A DNA stretch of 39,663 nucleotides from Methylococcus sp. (GCA_007280285.1 QYQA01000121.1:1-39663); one strand, 5' to 3'. Positions 15,635-24,764 are shown, numbered from the stretch's first letter. Notes: a model not told the origin generated them from the sequence alone. Program-made: numbers and translations.

Positions 15635-17542
15635 TCAGTGAGAGGGCGCAGGATTGACGATGCTGGGGATCTCTGCAGCGTTAGCGCCCTCTGCCGTGTC
15701 GGTAGGGGTAGGCGGGTTGTTCATCCAGTCTTTGGGTGGATGTGGAACCCGGCCGTTCATGATGTCTTCGATCTGGAACCGATCAATCGTTTCGTACTTC
15801 ATGAGGGCTTCAGCCATCAAATGCATCTTATCGAGGTTTTCCTTGAGGAGGCGGTCGGCCCGTTCATAGTTTCGGTCAATGAAGGAGCGGATTTCCTCAT
15901 CAATCAGATGGGCCGTCTCTTCAGACACGGACTTGGTTTGGGTGACCGAACGACCTAGAAAGACTTCACCTTGCTCTTCACCGTAGGCGAGGGGTCCAAG
16001 ACGTTCCGATAAGCCCCACCGGGTGACCATATTGCGTGCCAGCTGAGTAGCGCGTTCGATATCATTAGATGCGCCGGTGGTCACCTTTTCAGCACCGAAG
16101 ATCAGTTCTTCTGCGATGCGACCGCCATAGAGTGATGAGATCTGGCTTTCAAGTTTTTGCTTGCTCGCACTGTAGTGATCACGTTCTGGCAGGAACATGG
16201 TGATGCCAAGGGCTCGACCACGAGGAATGATGCTGACCTTGTAGATCGGGTCATGCTCTGGGACCAGGCGACCGACAATAGCATGGCCTGCTTCATGATA
16301 GGCCGTCACCAGCTTTTCATCCTCGCTCATGACGGCGGACTTCCGCTCCGCGCCCATCAAGATTTTATCCTTTGCCTTTTCAAAGTCATCCATCTCGACT
16401 TGTTTCTTGTTTAACCGGGCGGCGAACAGGGCCGCTTCATTGACAAGGTTTGCAAGGTCTGCACCGGAGAATCCAGGCGTCCCTCGAGCGAGCCAATCTG
16501 GTTCGACATTGTCAGCGACGGGAACTCGCTTCATATGGACCGCGAGGATCTGTTGGCGTCCTCTGACATCTGGGAGGCCCACGGTGATTTGGCGATCAAA
16601 ACGTCCTGGGCGGAGCAACGCCTTATCGAGAACGTCAGCACGGTTGGTTGCGGCAACGATAATAACCCCCTCGTTACCGCTGAATCCGTCCATCTCCACC
16701 AGGAGCTGGTTGAGTGTCTGTTCTCTTTCGTCATGGCCGCCACCAAGACCGGCGCCACGTTGACGACCAACCGCATCGATTTCATCGATGAAGATGATGC
16801 AAGGTGCGCGTTTTTTAGCTTCCTCAAACATGTTCCGAACGCGAGAGGCGCCGACACCCACGAACATCTCAACAAAGTCAGAGCCCGAGATGGAGAAGAA
16901 AGGCACTTTCGCTTCCCCCGCAATGGCTCTGGCGAGGAGGGTCTTACCGGTACCGGGTGGCCCCACCATCAGGGCGCCACGGGGGATCAGTCCGCCTAGT
17001 TTCTGAAATTTGCTGGGGTCTCTCAGGAAATCGACCATTTCCTGAACTTCTTCCTTGGCTTCATCGCAACCGGCGACATCATGGAAAGTCACCTTGACCT
17101 TGTCTTCCTCGATGAGCTTCGCCTTGCTCTTGCCGAAGTTCATCGCACCACCGCCAGCACCCCCTTGCATCCGGCGCATGAAAAAGACCCAGACCCCGAT
17201 CAACAGCAACATGGGGAAGGTTGCCATGAACAATTGCATGAGGAAGGAAGGGTGATCAGCAGGCACAACCTTGATGTCGACATGGTTTTTAAGCAAATCA
17301 TCGATGAGATGCGGGTCGCCTGGGTTATAAGTCAAAAAGCGGTCGCCGTCCGTCATCATGCCACTGATGATTTCGCCATCAATGCTGAGTTGCCGGATCG
17401 TTCCTTGATTGATCGCTGAAATGAAATTCGTGTAGGTCATGGCCGGTTGCTGCTTTCCGCGCGAACCGAAATAGTTGAACATCGAGAGCAACGCAAATGC
17501 GATGACGACCCACAGGAGGATGTTCTTGGTCATGTCTTTCAT
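15635..17542 (-). CDS. ftsH: ATP-dependent zinc metalloprotease FtsH
   Basis: A 635-residue membrane AAA+ protease that degrades misfolded membrane proteins and unstable regulators such as LpxC or sigma-32 in relatives. The first transmembrane helix is at about 7-24 and the second at about 103-122. Between them lies a periplasmic domain. Walker A GPPGTGKT is at 194-201, Walker [10 protein letters not shown] at 249-257, and the second region of homology [18 protein letters not shown] follows. The zinc site HEAGH is at 416-420. Length and order match the family. Start ATG 17542 has an AGGAAGAG site. The usual partner rlmE (ftsJ) is not adjacent. A divergent gap of 326 bp upstream holds a candidate structured RNA. 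Confidence 0.97.
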   Translation of the reverse strand: MKDMTKNILLWVVIAFALLSMFNYFGSRGKQQPAMTYTNFISAINQGTIRQLSIDGEIISGMMTDGDRFLTYNPGDPHLIDDLLKNHVDIKVVPADHPSFLMQLFMATFPMLLLIGVWVFFMRRMQGGAGGGAMNFGKSKAKLIEEDKVKVTFHDVAGCDEAKEEVQEMVDFLRDPSKFQKLGGLIPRGALMVGPPGTGKTLLARAIAGEAKVPFFSISGSDFVEMFVGVGASRVRNMFEEAKKRAPCIIFIDEIDAVGRQRGAGLGGGHDEREQTLNQLLVEMDGFSGNEGVIIVAATNRADVLDKALLRPGRFDRQITVGLPDVRGRQQILAVHMKRVPVADNVEPDWLARGTPGFSGADLANLVNEAALFAARLNKKQVEMDDFEKAKDKILMGAERKSAVMSEDEKLVTAYHEAGHAIVGRLVPEHDPIYKVSIIPRGRALGITMFLPERDHYSASKQKLESQISSLYGGRIAEELIFGAEKVTTGASNDIERATQLARNMVTRWGLSERLGPLAYGEEQGEVFLGRSVTQTKSVSEETAHLIDEEIRSFIDRNYERADRLLKENLDKMHLMAEALMKYETIDRFQIEDIMNGRVPHPPKDWMNNPPTPTDTAEGANAAEIPSIVNPAPSH

Positions 17543-17567
17543 GTCTCTTCCTCTTCTTGGTATTAAA

Positions 17568-17713
17568 ATCCAGACGTTACTCAGCTACCACTAGGTAGCG
17601 GAAGCTTTGGGGCTGCCTCGTCTGGTTCCCGTTCCTGAGTTCGGTTGCGGCCGGGTTTTCTAAGGGAAGAAAACCTCATTCCGCAACACACGGACCATCC
17701 GTGTCGTTTTTTT
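17568..17713 (+). ncRNA. Candidate structured small RNA divergent from ftsH
   Basis: There is no plausible protein here, but the plus strand contains three nested or tandem stems. Stem 1 is CCAGACG (17570-17576) with CGTCTGG (17619-17625), enclosing GCTACC/GGTAGC. Stem 2 is GTTGCGG (17644-17650) with CCGCAAC (17681-17687), enclosing GGTTTTCT/AGAAAACC with an AAGGGA loop. Stem 3 is ACACGG/CCGTGT (17688-17704), followed by seven T (17707-17713) as an intrinsic terminator. A TATTAAAAT box sits just before stem 1 (17561-17569). Since no plus-strand gene lies upstream to terminate, an independent transcript of about 145 nt is the simplest reading. Alternatively the complement is a structured ftsH leader. 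I do not recognise a known RNA family. Confidence 0.5.
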
Positions 17714-17820
17714 GCTACGGACGATCGTTTCCGGGGGTCATGACCTTGTCTGGAACCGTTTATTGCCGCAACAAGAAGTCAGACTAGAGCGCGATCAATT
17801 TGTTCAATTGAATTAAAGGG

Positions 17821-17837
17821 GATGGGCAAGGCCCATC
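17821..17837. repeat. Short inverted repeat upstream of the ElyC-like gene
   Basis: GATGGGC and GCCCATC form a 7-bp perfect dyad with an AAG centre, 31 bp before the ATG at 17869. It could be an operator or a leader hairpin. No partner copy was noticed. Confidence 0.35.
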
Positions 17838-17868
17838 GCCAGAATGACACGATGGGGATATTGACGCT

Positions 17869-18648
17869 ATGAATTTAGTGGAGTCGGCCGTGATGGTGAT
17901 GGGCAAGGCGTTGACGGTTCTCATCGTGCCGCCGTTTAGCTTGATCATGCTGGCACTGATCGGATCGGTCCTCTATCGGCGCTCTCCTTTAATCGCCCAA
18001 TACATGGTTCAGGCGGGATTATGGAGCATTCTTCTGCTTTCAGTGCCCAACGTCTCCAAAGCCTTGATGGGGCTCATTGAACTTCCCTGTGACTCGATCG
18101 CCGCGCAGCCGGAGCGGGACGTCATCGTGGTCCTTGGCGGCGGCGTCCGGTTAAACGCCAAGGAATATGGGGGTGATGCCGCGGTTACGCCCTGGGTCCT
18201 TGAGCGCGTTCGCTATGCCGCTAGGCTTCATAGGATGCTGGGTCTTCCCATACTGGTTTCGGGCGGTTCGGTCTTTGGGACGGTAGCGGAGGCAACGGTC
18301 ATGCGAGAGGTCTTTGAAAAGGATTATGGAATCAAGGTGCGATGGGAGGAAGGGCTTTCTAAAACCACCCGACAAAATGCAGCCTATTCGGCTTCCTTAC
18401 TGAAAAATGAAGGATTCACCCGCATTGTATTGGTGAGTCAAGCTTGGCATCTTCGCCGCGCAGTTCGGGAGTTCCAGCGCCAGGGGCTTGACGTCAAGGC
18501 AGCCGCGACAGGTTGCGAGAGCCGACTGCAGTCGGATATCGAGGGATTTGTCCCAGATATCTGGGCCTTGGTTCGAAGCTATGAAGCAGCTCATGAAATC
18601 CTTGGCCTCGTTTGGTACGCGCTGATCTATCGATGGGTCGGCGATTAG
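17869..18648 (+). CDS. DUF218 / ElyC-SanA-YdcF-like membrane protein
   Basis: A 259-residue protein. Two hydrophobic segments at the N-terminus (about 11-35 and 44-62) are followed by a DUF218 domain starting at DVIVVLGGGV (about 84-93). The family pattern continues with LPILVSGGSVFGTVAEATVMREV, SKTTRQNAAYSASLL and IVLVSQAWHLRRAVREFQR. ElyC in E. coli works in cell-envelope and peptidoglycan homeostasis at low temperature; SanA is linked to envelope barrier function. The two N-terminal helices point to the ElyC-like layout. The gene is convergent with the Ppx/GppA gene, and the stop codons overlap by 4 bp. There is only a weak GGGG stretch as a ribosome site. Confidence 0.85.
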   Translation: MNLVESAVMVMGKALTVLIVPPFSLIMLALIGSVLYRRSPLIAQYMVQAGLWSILLLSVPNVSKALMGLIELPCDSIAAQPERDVIVVLGGGVRLNAKEYGGDAAVTPWVLERVRYAARLHRMLGLPILVSGGSVFGTVAEATVMREVFEKDYGIKVRWEEGLSKTTRQNAAYSASLLKNEGFTRIVLVSQAWHLRRAVREFQRQGLDVKAAATGCESRLQSDIEGFVPDIWALVRSYEAAHEILGLVWYALIYRWVGD

Positions 18649-20144
18649 AGGTAAGTGAGATGGATGTTCTCGGCGGCAAGGTAACCCACCTCAAGCTCCA
18701 GATCGGCGTTCGTGAGGGGGTGGTCTTCCAGCCAGCCCAGTGGGAACTTCAGGAAGATGGTGTGGCGATCGATCCTGATGGACATCGGCGGTGAATGGGT
18801 GAGCGCTCGGCTTCGGTGGACCAGAATCGCAATCCGCAGGATCAGGGCCAGAAAGGGACCGACCTCATCCCAGGGGGTAGCGAGTTCTTTGAACAGGCGA
18901 GCGGGAAATTTTCGGCGTTGTGACCGGACGAGCGTGGCCATCAATAGCTGATCTTGACGGGAAAAGCCGGGTAGATCAGCATTGGCGAGGATGTAGGCCC
19001 CATGTTTGTGATAGCCGCTGTGTGCAATATCACGGCCGATATCATGGAGCGCAGCAGACCACTCGAGCCATTGGCGGGCGGTCTCAAGATCAAGGGCCGG
19101 GGGGAGGATGACCTGGTCCAGAAGACGGCGGGCGGTATTTTCAATCAGACGGGAGTGTTCAGCTTCGACGTGATAACGATGCGCCAGCGCCTGAACCGTT
19201 CGATCTCTGATGTCGTGATGGTTGATTCGGCCCAATAAATCATGAAGCAGGCCTTCTCTTAGGGCTCCATCCGCAATCATCATTTGATCCATCTCAAGCA
19301 GTTCGAACGTCGCTTTAATGATGGCAAGACCACCGGGGAAGCTTTGGAACCGTTCGGGATCAAGATCGGGGAAATCGGTTCGGGTCATCCGGCCTGCGGT
19401 GAGGATAATCTCGGCCAACTGATCGATCCCTGCCGCGGTAATACCGTCGCGGCTGAAGCCCCGGGCGACCAGCAGCTTTTGGGTGGTTCGCAAGGTGCCG
19501 GAGGCGCCTATCGCCTGGTTCCACTGGCGGCTATGGAATAAGTGTTGGTAAGGCTCAAGCTCTCGTTCCGCGGCAATAATGGCGCGCCTGAATCGTTTGG
19601 GGCTGATCTTGCCATCAGCGAAATGAGCCATGCTCATAGCGACACAGCCCATCTTGAGGCTTTCTTTTTGAAGCGGTGTGTCATCAATTCCGATGATGTA
19701 CTCGGTGCTGCCGCCGCCGATATCCATGATCAAACGGCGTTTGCCATCTTTGGGGAAACACTGGGAGACCCCTTGATAGATCAGTCGTGCTTCTTCAATC
19801 CCTGAAATGATCTCGATGGGGTGGCCCAAAGCCTTGACGGCCTCATGAAGCCAAGCGCCGGCATTGTGGGCGTCCCTAAGGGTATTGGTCCCGACGGCAC
19901 GGACACTGCCTGGCGGGAGGTGGCGGAGACGCTGGCCGAACCGCTCAATACACTCAAGAGCGCGCTGCTGGATTTCAGGGGTGAGATGGCGTTCAGGGGT
20001 CAATCCGGCGCCGAGCTGCACCATTTCCCGTAATCGATCGAGAACGATGATCTCGTTAGCGCGCAGTTCAGCCACAATGAGATGGAAACTGTTCGAGCCG
20101 AGGTCGACGGCGGCGACCTGTGTGGGGCGTTTTAAGTTGATCAA
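18645..20144 (-). CDS. ppx: Exopolyphosphatase / guanosine pentaphosphate phosphatase (Ppx/GppA family)
   Basis: A 499-residue member of the ASKHA-fold Ppx/GppA family. The phosphate-binding AAVDLGSNSFHLIV is at about 11-24, with AVGTNTLRDAHNA and SGIEEARLIYQGV after it. The second phosphate loop is MDIGGGSTEYIIG. The C-terminal HD-like domain includes EWSAALHDIGRDIAHSGYHKHGAYIL. The full-length two-part architecture fits Ppx, but GppA looks similar and sequence alone does not separate polyphosphate from pppGpp activity. The start appears to be TTG at 20144 with no good ribosome site; it gives the usual N-terminus just before AAVDLGSNS. No ppk is visible in the window. Confidence 0.9.
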   Translation of the reverse strand: MINLKRPTQVAAVDLGSNSFHLIVAELRANEIIVLDRLREMVQLGAGLTPERHLTPEIQQRALECIERFGQRLRHLPPGSVRAVGTNTLRDAHNAGAWLHEAVKALGHPIEIISGIEEARLIYQGVSQCFPKDGKRRLIMDIGGGSTEYIIGIDDTPLQKESLKMGCVAMSMAHFADGKISPKRFRRAIIAAERELEPYQHLFHSRQWNQAIGASGTLRTTQKLLVARGFSRDGITAAGIDQLAEIILTAGRMTRTDFPDLDPERFQSFPGGLAIIKATFELLEMDQMMIADGALREGLLHDLLGRINHHDIRDRTVQALAHRYHVEAEHSRLIENTARRLLDQVILPPALDLETARQWLEWSAALHDIGRDIAHSGYHKHGAYILANADLPGFSRQDQLLMATLVRSQRRKFPARLFKELATPWDEVGPFLALILRIAILVHRSRALTHSPPMSIRIDRHTIFLKFPLGWLEDHPLTNADLELEVGYLAAENIHLTYL

Positions 20145-20295
20145 GGGGTCTTCAGGTGATGTGTCAGGGCCAAGGTTCAGTTTGGTTCGGCTAGAATAGG
20201 TGAGGGTTTGATATTAAAGAGAGAGCATCAATGTTCTGGATGACGGCCGACCAAACCCCTTATTCTTACAAAAAAACCATCATAAAACACCCAAG

Positions 20296-21237
20296 ATGAA
20301 AGCATTATCCCTGAAGGGATTGCGTAAAACCTATAAAAATGGGGCCGAAGCGCTGCGGGGAATTGATCTCGAGGTGGCCGCCGGCGATTTTTTTGCGCTT
20401 CTTGGACCCAATGGCGCCGGGAAATCAACCACCATTGGGATTATCAGTTCGCTGGTCACCAAGACCTCGGGATCCGTCAGAATTTTTGGTCATGATCTTG
20501 ATCTCCAGCCTGATCAGGCTAAAAGAATGATTGGACTGGTGCCTCAGGAAATCAACTTCAACCAGTTCGAAACCTTGCTGGGGGTAGTGGTCAATCAGGC
20601 CGGCTATCAGGGAATTACCCGCAAAGAGGGCATCATCCGGGCCGAACGCTGCCTCGATCAGCTGGGATTATGGGAGAAAAGAAACACGGTTTCGAGAACG
20701 CTCTCTGGCGGTATGAAACGCCGCCTGATGATTGCACGGGCGCTCGTTCATGCGCCTAAACTGCTGATTCTTGATGAACCAACGGCAGGGGTTGATATTG
20801 AGATTCGTCGCAGCATGTGGGAGTTGTTGAATCGAATTAACCGCGAGGGGACGACGATCATTCTCACCACCCATTATCTGGAGGAGGCGGAGCAGCTGTG
20901 TCGCCATATCGCCATCATCAATGATGGCCTGATCGTGGAGCACACAACGATGGAGAATCTCCTTTCTCGCATGCACAGCAATCGGTATCTCCTAAGCCTT
21001 GAAGCACCCCTCTTGGCTTTGCCAAACATCGAAGGCTGCCCCCTTGAGCGGGTCGATGTGACGACGCTTGCGGTTGATGTCCCTCATTATTTGGGGCTCC
21101 ATGGGCTGTTTGATGCGCTGAATCAACAAGGGGTTCGAGTCGCGAGCCTTCGGTTGGCGACGAATCGGCTTGAGCAACTGTTTATGGATCTCCTCGAAGG
21201 CAAATCGACTCTTGAGCGGGACTCCAAATCCCGGTAA
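20296..21237 (+). CDS. yadG: YadG-like ABC transporter ATP-binding protein, permease missing
   Basis: A 313-residue ABC ATPase. Walker A GPNGAGKST is at about 38-46 and the Q-loop in LVPQEINFNQF. The signature LSGGMKRRLMIARALVHAP is followed by Walker B LLILDEPTAGVD and the H-loop TTHYLEEAEQL. The C-terminal 85 residues match the YadG type (ABC-2 exporters of the YadG/YadH pair). The partner permease YadH normally follows directly. Here 354 bp without a convincing gene follow, then an unrelated periplasmic protein. Either the permease is encoded elsewhere or this is a remnant of a lost pair. Transported substrate unknown. Confidence 0.88.
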   Translation: MKALSLKGLRKTYKNGAEALRGIDLEVAAGDFFALLGPNGAGKSTTIGIISSLVTKTSGSVRIFGHDLDLQPDQAKRMIGLVPQEINFNQFETLLGVVVNQAGYQGITRKEGIIRAERCLDQLGLWEKRNTVSRTLSGGMKRRLMIARALVHAPKLLILDEPTAGVDIEIRRSMWELLNRINREGTTIILTTHYLEEAEQLCRHIAIINDGLIVEHTTMENLLSRMHSNRYLLSLEAPLLALPNIEGCPLERVDVTTLAVDVPHYLGLHGLFDALNQQGVRVASLRLATNRLEQLFMDLLEGKSTLERDSKSR

Positions 21238-21591
21238 TTCAATTTTCCTTATGGAGTGCTGGCGTTGACGATGAGGCCGCGGCACGTTGTCGCTGAGCGT
21301 CCTCAAAGACCCGGCATTTTCTTTCCAGTCCTTCCCTTTAGATCGACGCTTGGCCATTTTTAGAATCAGCGGATGGGCCATCAGAAGAATACGGCACAAG
21401 GGCTCGGAGTCCTCATTGAAAAGCCTCAGATGACCGGCTTCTCCGATCAGTTGATGACTGGTAGGAAGTATTGGTCTGTGTCAGAATTCACCCATGATAT
21501 CGATCTAATCTCAGGCCTTCTTGCGAGCTTTCCCTTGGCCCACCGGCTCGTCTTCAATAGGGGGTCTTCTTAGCGAAGACAACAGATACTG
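21238..21591. other. Gap after the YadG-like gene; no supported gene
   Basis: 354 bp where a YadH permease would be expected. Frames on both strands are short. A basic minus-strand frame (MAKRRSKGKDW... near 21354) runs on antisense through the ABC gene and has no ribosome site. A 66-residue plus-strand frame (21373-21573) has no recognisable features. I saw no permease remnant, repeat or strong hairpin. Confidence 0.5.
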
Positions 21592-22095
21592 ATGAAGTCT
21601 ATGCCAAAATCCATAAGATTTTTTTTGACGGTGGCTACCTTGTTGCTGTTTGGCTTGGCCGGTTCATCGAACGGTTTTGCCGCTGAGACGTCAGACTCCG
21701 GTCATGAAGATGCCGGAGCCGATTTCAAGGATTTCAGTCAAAAGCGACGTGCTCTGATTCGTGAGCATCTCCATTTATCGCCGGAGAGTTCAAAGCGGTT
21801 CTGGCCACTTTATGATCAATTTCAGACCCAACTCGACTCCTTTCGACTGAAGCGTCGTGAGGTTTTGTTTGATCTTGGGAAGGGCCTCGATGGGATGAGC
21901 GATGAAGAGGCTAAGGAATACGTGAATGACCGATTGGAACTTGATCAGAAGAGAGCGGAGTTTACCCGAAAGTATTTCAACCAACTGGCCACTTTCATGT
22001 CTTACCGCAATCTGGCACTTTATATCCAATTAGAGACCAAGATCCGGGCCTTTGTGGAGGCAGGAATTGAAGAATCGATCCCCCTCATTCAGTGA
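21592..22095 (+). CDS. Spy/CpxP-like periplasmic protein
   Basis: A 167-residue exported protein. The signal peptide (about 8-31, FFLTVATLLLFGLAGSSNGFAA) is followed by a short acidic linker and an almost entirely helical charged domain: RRALIREHLHLSPESSKRFWPLYDQFQTQLDSFRLKRREVLFD, then DEEAKEYVNDRLELDQKRAEFTRKYFNQLATF. This helical hairpin layout resembles Spy, CpxP and ZraP periplasmic chaperones, but the LTxxQ motif itself is not clear, so the assignment is structural only. A second ATG at 21601 is possible. The next gene (outer-membrane barrel) starts 42 bp later on the same strand; a chaperone-client or shared-stress link is an inference. Confidence 0.7.
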   Translation: MKSMPKSIRFFLTVATLLLFGLAGSSNGFAAETSDSGHEDAGADFKDFSQKRRALIREHLHLSPESSKRFWPLYDQFQTQLDSFRLKRREVLFDLGKGLDGMSDEEAKEYVNDRLELDQKRAEFTRKYFNQLATFMSYRNLALYIQLETKIRAFVEAGIEESIPLIQ

Positions 22096-22137
22096 ATCCC
22101 GTCGAACGTCATCAGTCTTATTGCCTTAATTTGAACG

Positions 22138-23328
22138 ATGTGCCCCCTTCGATTTCAAAAACAGCTCGATTGTGGATGGATTTTCTTTTTGCTGATCTTC
22201 GGAATCCATACCGAGGCCGCATGGGCCGATGAGTATTCAGAGCCATCGAAGGCTGCTCAAGGGCAAGAGGCCGATGACCCTGGCTTAGAGGCTCGGGTGG
22301 AGAAGCTTGAGGCCATAAATAAAAAGTCCTATGCGATTTTTCGGGAGTATGGCAGACGGCTTGGCCAAGACATGCTCAAGGAGGCGGGATATCACGAACG
22401 CCTGAATATCCGAGAAGCAGGGGGTTTCTATGCTTCCCTCGTCGATTATGCCCAGGCCCTCAGCAAGGATGATCAGACCGCTTTCTTCAAGGGGCGCTAT
22501 GATCGTTCTCGTGCCCGGTTGCCAGAGAATATCGAACGTTGGCGCAGTGAACCTGATATTGGGAATCCAGGCGCTGATCTTGCGAACTGGCCCAACAGCG
22601 CTTTTACCCTGCCGCAGGGTAGGGTTTATATCGAGTTTGAACCTTTGAGTTTCAGTTCCGCAGTGGCCGTTGGAACGCCGCAGCCTGTGCAATATTCGAT
22701 GGACTACCTGCTTCGTTATGGGTTAACGGATAACATTGAGTTGCGCCTCTTCGGTAATGGTCCGACGTATACGGGAGGCTCGACTAATTCGTGGAATTTT
22801 TCGCCCCTGGGTTTCGATACGAAGATTCATTGCTGGGGGGAACAAAAAGACATCTTCCTTCCTGCGATGGGTATTGAGGCCTTTCTTCAAACCGAATGGC
22901 TGGGGAATACCACGACCAACAGCGGGACCCAGCCTGGGGTTAGCTTCAATTTTGACCAGTCGCTTCCTTTTGAGATCGATTTTGAATACAACCTTGGCGC
23001 TGTCAGAACCCAGGATGTTACTTCGAACCAAAAAAACAACGTCTGGGGGTTCAGTTTTCAGTGGTCCTTGCAGCGCGATTTCTGGGACAAAAATCTGGCG
23101 TGGTTTATACACGGTTACTACAATGCGCCAAGCCTTCCAAGGGTACCCAATACCCAGGGGGTAAAAAGCGCAACGGGGACCGTGGTGGGAGAGCAACAGA
23201 ATGTGGTGGGAGCAGGGTTGATCTGGACGATTAATTCAAGAGTGTCCATGTGGGGACAGACCAGTGCGGGCACCAACGCATCGACCCCATCCATGTTAAG
23301 TAATATGGGATTTGCTGTTGCCTTTTAA
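22138..23328 (+). CDS. SphA/MetA-pathway-type outer-membrane beta-barrel protein
   Basis: 396 residues. A hydrophobic N-terminal segment (about 13-29, GWIFFLLIFGIHTEAAWA) serves as the signal peptide. A coiled-coil-like stretch LEARVEKLEAINKK follows at about 50-63. After about residue 160 there are alternating amphipathic strands (GRVYIEFEPLSFSS, YSMDYLLRYGLTDNIELRLFGNG, GIEAFLQTEWLG) and a terminal strand MGFAVAF ending in Phe, as BAM-recognised barrels do. It resembles the phenol MetA-pathway/transporter family of outer-membrane proteins, like the partial gene at the window start. The N-terminal coiled-coil extension is not usual for the family. Substrate unknown. A weak GC-rich hairpin (23334-23360) without a T-run follows. 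Confidence 0.75.
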   Translation: MCPLRFQKQLDCGWIFFLLIFGIHTEAAWADEYSEPSKAAQGQEADDPGLEARVEKLEAINKKSYAIFREYGRRLGQDMLKEAGYHERLNIREAGGFYASLVDYAQALSKDDQTAFFKGRYDRSRARLPENIERWRSEPDIGNPGADLANWPNSAFTLPQGRVYIEFEPLSFSSAVAVGTPQPVQYSMDYLLRYGLTDNIELRLFGNGPTYTGGSTNSWNFSPLGFDTKIHCWGEQKDIFLPAMGIEAFLQTEWLGNTTTNSGTQPGVSFNFDQSLPFEIDFEYNLGAVRTQDVTSNQKNNVWGFSFQWSLQRDFWDKNLAWFIHGYYNAPSLPRVPNTQGVKSATGTVVGEQQNVVGAGLIWTINSRVSMWGQTSAGTNASTPSMLSNMGFAVAF

Positions 23329-23374
23329 GAAAGCTGCGGGATCACTTTGGTGCCCCGCGGCCTCCTGAATTGAC

Positions 23375-23698
23375 TTATTTCAGAGGATTTTTGGCTTCGG
23401 CGAGCTGGGCCATGATCTGGGCTTTTGCTGCTAGCCAGTCCTGCTCTTCAAAGCCTGGAGCGAACGCGCGTTTTTCTGCCAGAAAATAAGCGGCAACCGC
23501 AACCATTCCATTGATCATGTCCTGTCCGGGTTGAAGGGTTTTTGTTTTGGCAGCCTTCTTCTCCTTGGGGGCGGCAGCGGCGTTCACGCTGGCTACTGTG
23601 GCGCTTTTTGAGGCCTTTGCTGGTTTTCCCTCAGTGGCCGCTTTGGGTTTTGCGTCCGCTGTCTTTTTGGTCGGTTTTATGTCAGTGGTCTTGGCCAT
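23375..23698 (-). CDS. DUF2934 protein with Lys/Ala-rich tail
   Basis: 107 residues from the ATG at 23698, which has an AGGA site; a longer frame from 23740 lacks one. The first 60 or so residues are a Lys/Ala/Pro/Thr-rich, histone-H1-like segment (KPTKKTADAKPKAATEGKPAK). The C-terminal 40 residues (AVAAYFLAEKRAFAPGFEEQDWLAAKAQI) are a clear DUF2934 domain, recognised by AYFLAE and the DWLAA motif. The basic part suggests nucleic-acid or polyanion binding. Function of DUF2934 is unknown. It stands alone, divergent from the small gene at 23864. Confidence 0.8.
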   Translation of the reverse strand: MAKTTDIKPTKKTADAKPKAATEGKPAKASKSATVASVNAAAAPKEKKAAKTKTLQPGQDMINGMVAVAAYFLAEKRAFAPGFEEQDWLAAKAQIMAQLAEAKNPLK

Positions 23699-23863
23699 CT
23701 TGATGTTCCTGTGAGAGGTGGGTAATCCTATAATAAACAAGACCTTTTTAGGTTGGAAGGGTCTTTAAGGAAATACTTCAGTCGAAATCTTGCTGACTGT
23801 GACTTGAAATCTTCTTTGGACGTCCCAACCATGTTGAGATCGCTAACATGAAGGTACAGAGGC

Positions 23864-24127
23864 ATGAAGGAACGTAAAGCAGAGCCAGATTTGAACCTCA
23901 AACTCAATCAGCACCAAGAGGGTGAGCCGCTTGATCAAGGCGTCCAAGAGATCTTTAATTTGATCAGTAGTGGGTTTCTGCCGCCAGCGGATACCGTCTT
24001 AAAGGACGGTCAGCCGGCCTGGGGCTTTGATACGCTCGCCAAAATTATTGGCTGTGAGGTGGCGGAGCTCTCTTTGCTTCTTAAGCGCCAAGGCGCGCGA
24101 TTTAAGCCTGATGCGCTTAGGCACTGA
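23864..24127 (+). CDS. Unknown 87-residue acidic-to-basic protein
   Basis: No signal peptide or membrane helix. The N-terminus is charged (MKERKAEPDLNLKLNQHQEGE). The C-terminal half, GFDTLAKIIGCEVAELSLLLKRQGARF, looks like a small helix-turn-helix: two short helices around a GC turn ending with basic residues. An AGAGG stretch lies just before the ATG. I recognise no family. Possible small DNA-binding or adaptor protein, low certainty. Confidence 0.6.
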   Translation: MKERKAEPDLNLKLNQHQEGEPLDQGVQEIFNLISSGFLPPADTVLKDGQPAWGFDTLAKIIGCEVAELSLLLKRQGARFKPDALRH

Positions 24128-24182
24128 GGGTGCCGGCCCCCTGCGTCTTTCGATTCTAGAGTGATCAAGGGCGAGGGCGGGG

Positions 24183-24764
24183 TCAGGCGACGATGTCCGC
24201 GTCGGCCGACAGAGCGTGAACGAAGGGAATCGCGAGCGCAAATCCCATCTTTATGGTGTCGAGGAAGGTTTTGCTGGTTGCCGCCTCCGTCGAATCCTCG
24301 TGGTGAAGATAACCAATCATGCTGAGAAAGGTCATCGCAGCTGTCTGGTAGGCATCGTAGGGGTTTTTTCGAAAGATCGAAAGGGTTGATCCCATGGCCT
24401 CGCTCGCTTGCTCGGCGATGTCATCTTTAAATTTTTCACGAATAGCCGCTTGGAGAGCGCGGTATATTGCGGTCAGGGCCTCTTTGTCGCTCCGGCCAAA
24501 GAAATACATCAATCCTACGGTGACAGACAGAATATAGTACCAGTGGTACATGTCCGTTTTCTTCATCGCAGTATCTGCGATAAACAGAGTCGTCAGTGTT
24601 TCCTCTGAAATTCCGTGCTCGACAGATTCGTTTTCGAGTTTGTCAATCCACTCGGGGAATGCCTCTTGACAGGCCTTTTCGCAGTGCGTCATAAGGCCAA
24701 GAACCAGGGCCTCTGCAGTCATTGTTTTTCTTTCCACGGTATCCATGTCGGATGGGCGGCTCAT
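24183..24764 (-). CDS. Unknown 193-residue helical protein
   Basis: A mostly helical soluble-looking protein. Features are TMTAEALVLGLMTHCEKACQE, an aromatic segment MYHWYYILSVTVGLMYFFGRSDKEA (about 72-96) that is moderately hydrophobic, and a helical C-terminus with FLSMIGYLHH. No signal peptide. The first ATG (24764) has no clear ribosome site. An ATG at 24722, preceded by GGAAAG, would give 179 residues and may be the true start. I recognise no family. It has no close same-strand neighbour. Confidence 0.65.
   Translation of the reverse strand: MSRPSDMDTVERKTMTAEALVLGLMTHCEKACQEAFPEWIDKLENESVEHGISEETLTTLFIADTAMKKTDMYHWYYILSVTVGLMYFFGRSDKEALTAIYRALQAAIREKFKDDIAEQASEAMGSTLSIFRKNPYDAYQTAAMTFLSMIGYLHHEDSTEAATSKTFLDTIKMGFALAIPFVHALSADADIVA

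Noticed and set aside
20992-21399. 135-residue minus-strand frame over the end of the ABC ATPase gene
   Set aside because: More than half lies antisense to a clear ABC transporter gene, with no ribosome site and no recognisable domain. The basic N-terminal part alone is not enough support.
23334-23360. GC-rich hairpin after the second barrel gene as a terminator
   Set aside because: The stem has internal mismatches and no T-run follows on either strand.
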